64,000 nt of DNA from Candidatus Zixiibacteriota bacterium (lineage in GTDB: Bacteria > Zixibacteria > MSB-5A5 > DSPP01): assembly GCA_022614805.1 (NCBI GenBank), contig JAKEHY010000032.1, positions 1 to 64,000 of the forward strand. Reading direction: 5' to 3'. Shown here piece by piece: positions 16,877 to 24,083 of the stretch. Each line of letters begins with the position of its first letter. Positions within the stretch are counted from its first letter, which is position 1. The notes under the pieces are model-generated. The model was not told the DNA's origin. It saw only the letters and a list, made by a program, of their open reading frames with translations, and ran no database searches. A program made the position numbers and the translations under genes.

Positions 16877-16979
16877 CGCAGCAGGCGGAACCTTTTTTCC
16901 CAGTTCAATGCAAGAACGGCGCTTCGCCGGTCCGGTTTCGGCTTGTTTTTTGTTTTTCTTCGTTCTAATTTGAGAAAAG

Positions 16980-17055
16980 GCCCCCGTAGCTCAGATATGG
17001 ATAGAGCAGCGGTTTCCTAAACCGTTGGTCGGCCGTTCGAATCGGCCCGGGGGTA
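16980..17055 (+). tRNA. tRNA-Arg (anticodon CCU)
   Basis: A complete cloverleaf: acceptor GCCCCCG/CGGGGGT, D-arm GCTC...GAGC, anticodon arm GCGGT-TTCCTAA-ACCGT giving anticodon CCU (reads AGG), T-arm GGCCG-TTCGAAT-CGGCC. CCA is not encoded. Position 1-72 is a G-U pair, not the usual G-C. It stands between the kinase and the outer membrane protein gene. Confidence 0.95.
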
Positions 17056-17401
17056 TGAAAGACAGAGATTGGAGATTAGAGAATGGAGATTGGTAAAATG
17101 GACTGATTTCCCGTTTCTAAAGTCACGAGCGCATCAGTTTGTTTATCTTGGCGACGGCGGCCGGGTCGTCGGGGAAAATCACAGGCGGGTTTTTGGTTTG
17201 AACGGTTCGTTCACCCGCCGTTTGACCTTCGCCTTCATTAGGCAGCCGCAGGCGCTATAAATAAAGTTCACCGTTTCTGATTAGAAGGGGAGCAGCCCGG
17301 CGCCAGGCCAGCGCGCGGAAAAAGAGATTGACAGGCCGAAAATATCTTCTAAATTTCCGGTTTAAGGATGACTTTTTGACTTAAGAACAATGAGGTGGAA
17401 A
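17056..17401. other. intergenic with promoter and a possible small-gene remnant
   Basis: On the minus strand at about 17117-17264 two overlapping frames look protein-like: one begins MKAKVKRRVNEPFK, the other ends in VIFPDDPAAVAKINKLMRS. They would join through one frameshift into a protein of some 35 residues. I cannot decide between a decayed gene and chance. The right end holds the promoter of the outer membrane protein gene. Confidence 0.4.
17328..17355 (+). promoter_or_regulatory. sigma-70-type promoter
   Basis: TTGACA (17328-17333), 16 bases, TAAATT (17350-17355). It gives an untranslated leader of about 40 bases before the outer membrane protein gene. Confidence 0.6.
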
Positions 17402-19057
17402 ATGTGCAAGATTTGTCGGTTCGTTTTGGTTTTGGGGTTGGTGCTTCAGTCTTTTTCCGCTTTCGGGCAGCAGGTGGTAACGGATATTAATATCCTGTCT
17501 CCCCTTCTCTCGCCGGCCGCACTGCCGTTTGAGCTGCCCGGGTTGGAATTGAACTTCTCCGGCGGAGGGGCGATGGCGCGCGGAATGGGGGGGGCTTTTA
17601 CGGCCGTCTCCGGAAACCTGGCGGCCATCGGTTACAACCCCGCCGGTTTGGCCACCATGGAAAGACCCCAATTTGATTTGGCCTACCGGTACAACCGCCC
17701 GAGCGCTTTCAGCCGGCAGTCCACGGCCGCCGGCCCCGGCTTCGAAAACAATGATTCCAAAAAACTGGACCAGATTGATTTTGGGGCCGTGGCGGCCCCC
17801 GGCAAATTCTTTGGACGCCCCGTGGTTGCGGCCGCGGCTTATAACATTTTCTCCGACCAGTTCTTCGCGGACCGGATGAATACAACGGCTCCGGTGACGG
17901 TGGACGACTCGCTTTTGCAAACCGCCGATTTGAGTTTGAATCGCCGCACCAGCGGAAAATTGGCCGGTTTCAGCCTCGGGGCGGCCACCCGCTTCGGACA
18001 CCTATCGGTGGGAACCGCCCTGCAAATTTATCAGGGAGGTTTTAACGATACCACAGAAATGGTCTTCGGGCCGTATTATGTCCGCCCGGCCAATGGCGTT
18101 GACAAGTCCTACAACCAGCCGGTCATACACCGGCAGCGGCTGGGGAACAAGGTGAGCTATGGGGGGACCAGCCTCCTTTTGGGGTTGCAGGCCGACTATA
18201 AAAACGCCCGTCTGGGAGTGGCCGCCCGGGTTCCAGCCTTTACGCTCGGTGAAACCGACTTTTTTCGCCTGAAGTCCGATATGGACGTTGGCCTTATTTT
18301 GGATTCCACCGTCAGCGGTGTCCCTTCCGGTTCCTTTGGGCCACTGTTTTTTACCGACAGCCGGCTCGAACTTCCTCTTTCCTTATCAACCGGCCTTTCC
18401 TACCTGTTTGAGCGCTCCCTTTTGGTGGATTTTGATTACACCTATACAAACTGGGGCGCCGCTGATTTGAAGGTGCGCCGGATTTTTTCGCGGGAATTTT
18501 CCAATTTGGCGACTTTGGAACTTGGAAGCACACCGGTGGGCCTTACCTCCACCCACCAACTCCGATTGGGCTTCGAATACGGATTTAATCCCGGTTTCGG
18601 CCAAATGTTCATCCGGGGAGGTTTGCGCAACCTCCCCCTTCGCACCCTCACCAGCTTGAACAGTCTTACCTACCCCATCGAAATAACCGTCACGGACCAG
18701 CTGACGGGACGGGACTCCACGTTTACCATCTTCTCCTCCGGTTTCTTTCCTGTGTACACAGATTCTTTTGTAATCGACGCCCAGGGAAACGTGGTGGATA
18801 CCATATCGACCGTTTCTCTTCAGTACATTGACGATGAGGACCGTTCCGCCGGCGGGAAATTCTGGCAAAAATTCGGGGCTTCGTTCGGGTTGGGGGTTCG
18901 CTGGAACCAGATTGCCGTGGACTTTGCCTACGATTACACCACTTACCGGCGCAACAGCTACAGCTATACCCCCCTGGAGGGGCTCTTAACCACTTCCCGC
19001 CGGGTCCGGCAGCACCGGGTTTTTGTCAATTTTACCGGGTATTTTACCCGTCTGTAG
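17402..19057 (+). CDS. outer membrane protein of the OmpP1/FadL or PorV-like group
   Basis: About 551 residues with a signal peptide (CKICRFVLVLGLVLQSFSAF) and then alternating beta-strand sequence to the end, closing in an aromatic C-terminus typical of barrels. The N-terminal motif GGGAMARGMGGAFTAVSGNL followed by AAIGYNPAGLA is characteristic of FadL/PorV-type proteins. The role is probably outer membrane transport of a hydrophobic compound, or an assembly function in type IX secretion. The start at 17402 has GAGG six bases before it; ATG at 17390 is an alternative. The following genes to 21784 are all envelope proteins on the same strand. Confidence 0.8.
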   Translation: MCKICRFVLVLGLVLQSFSAFGQQVVTDINILSPLLSPAALPFELPGLELNFSGGGAMARGMGGAFTAVSGNLAAIGYNPAGLATMERPQFDLAYRYNRPSAFSRQSTAAGPGFENNDSKKLDQIDFGAVAAPGKFFGRPVVAAAAYNIFSDQFFADRMNTTAPVTVDDSLLQTADLSLNRRTSGKLAGFSLGAATRFGHLSVGTALQIYQGGFNDTTEMVFGPYYVRPANGVDKSYNQPVIHRQRLGNKVSYGGTSLLLGLQADYKNARLGVAARVPAFTLGETDFFRLKSDMDVGLILDSTVSGVPSGSFGPLFFTDSRLELPLSLSTGLSYLFERSLLVDFDYTYTNWGAADLKVRRIFSREFSNLATLELGSTPVGLTSTHQLRLGFEYGFNPGFGQMFIRGGLRNLPLRTLTSLNSLTYPIEITVTDQLTGRDSTFTIFSSGFFPVYTDSFVIDAQGNVVDTISTVSLQYIDDEDRSAGGKFWQKFGASFGLGVRWNQIAVDFAYDYTTYRRNSYSYTPLEGLLTTSRRVRQHRVFVNFTGYFTRL

Positions 19058-19108
19058 CGACCTTTCCAGGAAAGCTCCCGGACGAACGTTGGAAAATAGA
19101 GAAGCAAA

Positions 19109-19792
19109 ATGGCCGAAAAAAAGCTGACGCGACACGAACTGAAAGAAGACCCCCTGGTAACCGGCGCCTTTCGGGCGCGCGAGTACGTGCTGGAAAACCG
19201 GGAAAAGCTTCTGTGGGGGGGGGCCGCCGTGGTACTTTTGATTCTGGCGGCTTTCTGGTTTCTCGCCGGCCGAAAGGAGGCGGGCGCCCAGGCGGAAATG
19301 ATTTTGACCCGGGCCAATCTCGAATTGCAGACCAACCAGCTGACTTCGGCGATGCAGGATCTGCGACTCCTGGCGGAAAAACATTCCGGCACGCGGGCGG
19401 GCAAGGAAGGGCTCTACTATCTGGCCAATGCCTACTTTCAACTCGGGGACTATGACCAGGCGGAGCACTACTACGACCGGTTCGTGCAAGGCTCCGGAGG
19501 CTCCCCGGTGATTACCGCCTCGGCCTACGCCGGGCTGGCCACCTGCCTGGACTTGAAAGGAAAAACCAAGGCGGCCGCCGAAAATTTCAAAAAGGCCGTG
19601 GAGGCTTCCAAAAACAGTTCGCAGACCCCGGACTATCTGGTCGGCGCCATCCGCACCCACGCGGCGCTGGGCGATTCCGTTGCCGCCCTCCGCTTTTTTG
19701 CCCAGTTGAAAAAGGATTTCCCCATCTACCGGGACCAGATCAACCATTCCCTCCTGTATATGGGGATACACGGGATCTACGAGCAGCGATAA
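19109..19792 (+). CDS. membrane-anchored TPR protein, YfgM-like
   Basis: A 227-residue protein with a cytoplasmic N-terminus, one membrane helix at about residues 35-55 (LLWGGAAVVLLILAAFWFLA) and a periplasmic region with TPR repeats (LYYLANAYFQLGDYDQAEHY, AYAGLATCLDLKGKTKAA). This is the architecture of YfgM, a partner of the SecYEG translocon and of periplasmic chaperones. It begins 51 bases after the outer membrane protein gene. The exact partner is inferred from architecture only. Confidence 0.75.
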   Translation: MAEKKLTRHELKEDPLVTGAFRAREYVLENREKLLWGGAAVVLLILAAFWFLAGRKEAGAQAEMILTRANLELQTNQLTSAMQDLRLLAEKHSGTRAGKEGLYYLANAYFQLGDYDQAEHYYDRFVQGSGGSPVITASAYAGLATCLDLKGKTKAAAENFKKAVEASKNSSQTPDYLVGAIRTHAALGDSVAALRFFAQLKKDFPIYRDQINHSLLYMGIHGIYEQR

Positions 19793-19861
19793 TAACCCCT
19801 TTTAGGTTTCCGGATTGGCGTCCGAACCTTTTAACTTTGCCGTGGCGGCGCAGGTAAATCT

Positions 19862-20218
19862 TTGACCGAAAAAGAGGCCGAGCAAACGGTGGAAAGCGAA
19901 AAGCTTTCGGAAGAACAGGAAATCGAAGAGGGGCGGGCGGCGGCCCTTTTGGCCTATGTTCCCTTTATGTGTTTTGTCCCCCTTTTGAAAATGCGCCACA
20001 ACCGTTTTGCCGTGCGGCACGGCAAACAGGGTCTCATCCTCTTTTTGGTTGAAATTCTGGCCCTGATATTTTACCTCCCCTTCGTTTCCCAGCACTTCTG
20101 GGCTTTCGTTTTGATTCTGGCCCTTTTGGCGTCCTTCTACGGCATCCTGCAAGTGCTGCAGGGCCGCGACTGGAAGCTCCCCTTCCTGGGCGAGTTGGCC
20201 GACCGGATAAAGCTCTAA
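19862..20218 (+). CDS. small membrane protein, DUF4870/Tic20-like
   Basis: 118 residues: an acidic N-terminal tail, then three hydrophobic helices (AALLAYVPFMCFVPLL; GLILFLVEILALIFYLPFV; FWAFVLILALLASFYGIL). The RHGKQGLILF turn is typical of DUF4870. It starts with TTG at 19862 and has no strong ribosome binding site. Its stop is followed at once by a hairpin. The function of the family is unknown. Confidence 0.7.
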   Translation: MTEKEAEQTVESEKLSEEQEIEEGRAAALLAYVPFMCFVPLLKMRHNRFAVRHGKQGLILFLVEILALIFYLPFVSQHFWAFVLILALLASFYGILQVLQGRDWKLPFLGELADRIKL

Positions 20219-20238
20219 ATTCCCCTTTGCGGGGAATT
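20218..20238. terminator. hairpin after the DUF4870-like gene
   Basis: AATTCCCC-TTTGC-GGGGAATT, a perfect eight-base stem starting in the stop codon of the upstream gene. No U tract follows, so it may act as an mRNA 3' stabiliser. It argues against the TTG at 20227 as the start of the next gene. Confidence 0.4.
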
Positions 20239-20277
20239 ATCATTGACCCCTTTCCAAAAGGGACGTATTTTGAGGCC

Positions 20278-21084
20278 ATGCGAACGGGCCTCGCAAGAGG
20301 GAGGGGGCAGCGGTTTTCTTTCTCGATTCTTCTCTTTTTCGGTCTGGCCTGCGCCGCCACCGGCCCGGGCGGCAAAAAAAGCCTGATTTTCATCGGCTCC
20401 GGAACGGAAGTGTCGATGGGAAAGCAGGCCGAAAAAGAGGTTTTGGCTCAATCCAAGGTTCTGGCGGACACCGCCTGGCAGCACTACGTCAGCCGGGTCG
20501 GGCAGTCTTTGGCGCAGTTTTCCGAACGAAGGGACGCCGCCTACTCCTTTACCGTTCTGGAGTCGAAGGAGATTAACGCCTTCGCCCTCCCCGGCGGCCC
20601 GCTTTACATCTATACCGGTCTTTTGAAACTGATGGATGACGAAGCCGAGCTGGCGGCCGTTCTGGGACATGAAATCGGGCACGTGGACGGACGCCACGCC
20701 GTCCGCCAGATGCAGCCGATGGTGGGGATTTCCGCTCTGGAGGCTTTGGCTTTTGGGGAAAAAAGCCCGGCGACCCGGCAGGCCCTCAATCTTGTTTTGG
20801 GGATTGCCTTGACCGGGTACAGCCGCAGCCACGAACTGGAAGCCGACCAGTTCGGTTTGGTTTACATGCAAAAGGCCGGCTATGACCCGGCCGGAACCGT
20901 GCGGATGTTCGGCAAGCTGGGAGAGATGGAAAAAGGGGAGCGGAACGTTTTTGAAAAATTGTCGGCTTCCCACCCGGAAACCCGGGAACGGATAGCCAAA
21001 CTGGAGGCGGAAATCAAAAGACTTCCGGCGGGAGGCAAAACCGGCCGCGAGACCTACCAGCAACTGAAAAAACGGTTGCCCTGA
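20278..21084 (+). CDS. M48-family zinc metalloprotease, exported
   Basis: About 268 residues. The zinc site HEIGH is near residue 137 with the third ligand in SHELEADQFG, the hallmark of M48 (Oma1/BepA/LoiP type) proteases that act on misfolded outer membrane proteins. An N-terminal hydrophobic segment ends in FGLACAA, so it may be a lipoprotein, though the lipobox is not perfect. The ATG at 20278 is preferred over the TTG at 20227, which sits in a hairpin. Unlike BepA it has no TPR repeats; a YfgM-like TPR protein is encoded two genes upstream. Confidence 0.88.
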   Translation: MRTGLARGRGQRFSFSILLFFGLACAATGPGGKKSLIFIGSGTEVSMGKQAEKEVLAQSKVLADTAWQHYVSRVGQSLAQFSERRDAAYSFTVLESKEINAFALPGGPLYIYTGLLKLMDDEAELAAVLGHEIGHVDGRHAVRQMQPMVGISALEALAFGEKSPATRQALNLVLGIALTGYSRSHELEADQFGLVYMQKAGYDPAGTVRMFGKLGEMEKGERNVFEKLSASHPETRERIAKLEAEIKRLPAGGKTGRETYQQLKKRLP

Positions 21085-21097
21085 ACAGGAGGTGCCG

Positions 21098-21784
21098 ATG
21101 AAAAAGTTGTTCAGCGGGTTTTTAATCCTTTCGAGTTTATGGTTCTGGGTGGCCTTGGAATTGGCGGCGAAGGCCAAGCCCAAAACCGGAGTCCTGGACA
21201 GAAACACATTTACCGACTCGGCTTTCGGCTACAGGACTTCGTTTCCCCTCCTCTGGAAATCCAAAGTCAAAGAGGAACCTTCCCTGGTGCGGCTTTCCCT
21301 GGAAAAAAACGACGTGCAGATAAATCCCCGGTTTTCGCTGGAGCGCTCCAATGCCGGCACCCGCCCCCGGTTTTTGATTCTGGCCGACACCACCTCCTTG
21401 ATACTGGATGATTTCGTGAAACTGCTTTTCGGGGACCGCCCCTGGAAAAGAAGGGGGGAATACCTGAAAGTTTTGGATTGGCGGCCGTTGGATGTCGAAT
21501 TGGACCGCCGGAGAATCACCGTGGCCGGACAACCGGGGATGCAACTTAGCTTCGCCCGGGATATGAGCGCCTATTTCGCCCAATCCCGGGAGGTCACTTC
21601 CGGAATGGAGTTCCGGGCCCAGGTGGTGACGGCCTTCAAGAGCGGCGACCGAGTCTTCGTTGCCGTTCTGTTCTCCTCCAAGTTTTTTTCGGAAAGCAAC
21701 TTCAAAGACGTTATGCCGGTCTTTACGGACTGGAAGTTTCTGGAAGAAAATGAGGCCGTAGAAGTAAACCCCCGGGAAAATTGA
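21098..21784 (+). CDS. exported protein of unknown function
   Basis: 228 residues with a signal peptide (KKLFSGFLILSSLWFWVAL). The mature part begins NTFTDSAFGYRTSFPLLWK, a pattern like PsbP/DUF1795-type domains, in which a polar F-x-F-P-x-W motif starts a small alpha-beta fold. It has AGGAGG at 21086-21091, 13 bases after the protease gene, so the two are co-transcribed. A role with the protease in envelope maintenance is only a guess. Confidence 0.65.
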   Translation: MKKLFSGFLILSSLWFWVALELAAKAKPKTGVLDRNTFTDSAFGYRTSFPLLWKSKVKEEPSLVRLSLEKNDVQINPRFSLERSNAGTRPRFLILADTTSLILDDFVKLLFGDRPWKRRGEYLKVLDWRPLDVELDRRRITVAGQPGMQLSFARDMSAYFAQSREVTSGMEFRAQVVTAFKSGDRVFVAVLFSSKFFSESNFKDVMPVFTDWKFLEENEAVEVNPREN

Positions 21785-21867
21785 TTACCTTCCGATTCAA
21801 GGCATAAAGCTCAAAACTCCCCCTTCCCTGTTTCGAGAAGGAGGAATTTTGAGCTTTTTGGCTTAAG

Positions 21868-22362
21868 CTACGCTTTTTCCGGCGTTAGCTTCGGCCGCGC
21901 GAGCGCCGCGACCAGCGAAGCGAGCGCAACGAACCCGTTGAAGTACAACAGGTCGGAAGCCGCGGTGTTGCGGAAGAAGGGGAGCGCCGCGGCGTAACAC
22001 TGGACGAGGCCAGTCAGGGTAGGCGAATACATGGAACTGCTGGCCCAGACGCCAAAATTGGAAACGAGATAGAAAAGGCCGGAACCGGCCAGCGGCAGGG
22101 CTATCGACCTCTTAAAACCTTTGGCTTGGCGGGTGAAATAACCGGTGAAAAACAGAACCCCGTAAGAAAGGTAGACCCAAGCGAAACCGGGGTAGAAGCC
22201 CAGTACGAAGTCGGTCGTCAAGACGGCGGCCAACGGCAGCCAGACCTTACTTTTGTCCCCCCTCATCCCGGCCAAAAGAGCCAATGCCCCCAATGGGGCG
22301 AAGTTGGGGGCGTGCGGCAGAAGCCGCAGGAGTATGGTCAAGAGGGCCAGAAAATATATCAT
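21868..22362 (-). CDS. DUF6580 membrane protein, candidate cobalamin carrier subunit
   Basis: 164 residues with about five membrane helices. The N-terminal LLRLLPHAPNFAPLGALALL and LTTDFVLGFYPG are typical of DUF6580, a family similar in layout to substrate-binding (S) components of ECF vitamin transporters. The start at 22362 has AAGGAGG five bases upstream and overlaps the DUF4430 gene by 4 bases, so they are translationally coupled. As the last gene of the cobalamin-riboswitch operon it is the best candidate for moving B12 (or a precursor) across the inner membrane. No ECF ATPase or BtuCD is in the window. Confidence 0.8.
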   Translation of the reverse strand: MIYFLALLTILLRLLPHAPNFAPLGALALLAGMRGDKSKVWLPLAAVLTTDFVLGFYPGFAWVYLSYGVLFFTGYFTRQAKGFKRSIALPLAGSGLFYLVSNFGVWASSSMYSPTLTGLVQCYAAALPFFRNTAASDLLYFNGFVALASLVAALARPKLTPEKA

Positions 22363-22712
22363 TTTTCCTCCTTGTAGCTTTTTTCGAAGCGCCATTCAAT
22401 GGTGTCTTTCGCCGCGGTGGTATAGCGGTCGGAGGCCACCTCCGACTTTTTTCCGTTGACGTAGTAAAGCCAGAACCGGTCTCGTCGGTTGGCTACCCCG
22501 TCAATCGCTTCCACAAAACTTCCCAGCGAAGAGGTTTTCTTTTCCACCTCGTGCGACGCCTCCAAAAGCTCCAGCACCGTTTTTCCGTCGGCGCCATAAT
22601 AGCGGACGGCCAGGGTGCTGTCAACAAGCTCGCCGGCCGGGGGCGTTTTTTCTTTGCCGCCGCAGGCCAGCGCAAAGGCCAGCACCAACATCAACAGGTT
22701 TATTTTTTTCAT
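22359..22712 (-). CDS. DUF4430 (transcobalamin C-terminal-like) lipoprotein
   Basis: 117 residues. The signal ends in a lipobox, FALACGGKE, so it is lipid-anchored. The rest is one DUF4430 domain: LAVRYYGADGKTVLELLEAS, FVEAIDGVANRRDRFWLYYV, NGKKSEVASDRYTTAAKDTI. This domain family is related to the C-terminal beta-domain of human transcobalamin and intrinsic factor, which closes over bound B12. It lies 9 bases after the propeller gene and overlaps the DUF6580 gene. The likely role is to bind cobalamin in the envelope, in the place usually taken by BtuF. Confidence 0.85.
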   Translation of the reverse strand: MKKINLLMLVLAFALACGGKEKTPPAGELVDSTLAVRYYGADGKTVLELLEASHEVEKKTSSLGSFVEAIDGVANRRDRFWLYYVNGKKSEVASDRYTTAAKDTIEWRFEKSYKEEK

Positions 22713-22721
22713 TTTCCTCTC

Positions 22722-23936
22722 CTACCGGCAAGGGGCGGGGCCGCCCGAAAAAACGTGGTACAACAGGCAAACGATGTCGCTGGCGGACAATCCTCCATTC
22801 CGATTTAAGTCAATCTGCGAGTTGCGGGGCCGGGGCTGGCAGTCCGAAAATACGCAATCGACCAGGGATACCACGTCCGCCGCCGAGTGCCGGCTGTCCC
22901 CGTTCAGATCACCGGTCAAAAACGGGTAGGCAATATCGAGCGAGGCCGGGCCGTCCCCCATTTGAAAACTTGCCACCTCCCCATCGGAGGCGTTCAGCTT
23001 TCGCACCGTCCCGTCCGAAAAGCAGGCCACGTAAACGTAGTCGCTGTCGATGTCATAGGCGGCGTCGGTTGCCCCCGTTCCGACCAGGATGGGATTACCG
23101 GGTCCCCGTTCCACCGTTTTGGCGTTCAGGTTCACTTTGTAAACCACCCCGTTTCCCACAAACCCGCCGGCCGGAAGGTAGGCCATATTCCCATAGGTTA
23201 TTGCCGCGCTGGAGGGCTGCCCGCCGGTTAAAATGCTGTCGGTCACGGTCTGGCTCGCCGGGTCAATCAGGTAGAGCGAACCGGCGATGGAACCGAAGTT
23301 TCCCGTGCAGACCACCAGCAGCTTTCCGTCCGGTGTGTTTTTGACGGCCTGCGGGTTGGTCCCCACGTTGATTCTTGCGGTAACGGAATCAAAGGCAAGG
23401 TCGATGACCGCAACTTCCCCCTGCCCGTAGGAAAAATCATTGGGGTTAAATCCGGTGTTGCAGACCCAGATTTTTCCCCGGGCCCGGGCCACCCCCTCCG
23501 GCGATTGGCCAACCGGGAATTCATCCGACACCGTGCGGGAAATAAGGTCGAACTTAGAGACCGTGTTGGTCGCAAAGTTGGTGACGTAGCCAGTGGCCGA
23601 GTCGGCCATCACCAAATTCCACGGATTCCGGCTCGGCTCCAGCTCCACGGTCCCCACTTCCGCCAGCGTGTTGCGGTTAAATACCTGAATGTTACTGGAG
23701 CCGGAGTTTACTGCTAAAAGGTAATTGCCGGAGACCACGACTTGATTGGGAATGATGCCCAAGGTCAATAAATGGTTGGACACGGTGCCGCTGTCCAGAA
23801 TAACCCGGCTGGCCGTCTCGGCCAGTCCATTAACCACCCAGAGCCGGGCGCTCTGGCCTTGGATAAAGCCCGGTGAAAAGAGGATAAGCCCCACCAGCAA
23901 CCCGTTTAAGAGTTTTCCGAAATTTGTTTTCAACAT
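22722..23936 (-). CDS. secreted YVTN-type beta-propeller with dockerin-like tail, BtuG-like
   Basis: 404 residues with a signal peptide (LLNGLLVGLILFSPGFIQG). Residues 30-335 are YVTN-type blades (LLAVNSGSSNIQVFNR, TLGIIPNQVVVSG, INVGTNPQAVKNTPDGK), a seven-bladed propeller by length. The last 65 residues hold two dockerin-like calcium loops (GDLNGDSRHSAADVV and LNRNGGLSASDIV) with paired cysteines. It follows the TonB receptor in a B12-riboswitch operon. In Bacteroidetes the B12 receptor BtuB works with BtuG, a surface beta-propeller that binds B12 very tightly; position and fold suggest the same job here, with a dockerin-like module where BtuG has a lipid anchor. Confidence 0.8.
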   Translation of the reverse strand: MLKTNFGKLLNGLLVGLILFSPGFIQGQSARLWVVNGLAETASRVILDSGTVSNHLLTLGIIPNQVVVSGNYLLAVNSGSSNIQVFNRNTLAEVGTVELEPSRNPWNLVMADSATGYVTNFATNTVSKFDLISRTVSDEFPVGQSPEGVARARGKIWVCNTGFNPNDFSYGQGEVAVIDLAFDSVTARINVGTNPQAVKNTPDGKLLVVCTGNFGSIAGSLYLIDPASQTVTDSILTGGQPSSAAITYGNMAYLPAGGFVGNGVVYKVNLNAKTVERGPGNPILVGTGATDAAYDIDSDYVYVACFSDGTVRKLNASDGEVASFQMGDGPASLDIAYPFLTGDLNGDSRHSAADVVSLVDCVFSDCQPRPRNSQIDLNRNGGLSASDIVCLLYHVFSGGPAPCR

Positions 23937-24083
23937 AACGTTTTTTCCTCCGTTTGACAGGTTAAGAACGAATTACCGCTTCCTATTTCTTCCGCCATTC
24001 CTTATGTTAGTCCACCGGACTCACCTCCTTGCCTTCGGGCGGGTTTTTCTCCTTTTGCAGCCAGCGAGGGAGAAGGGTGAGTC

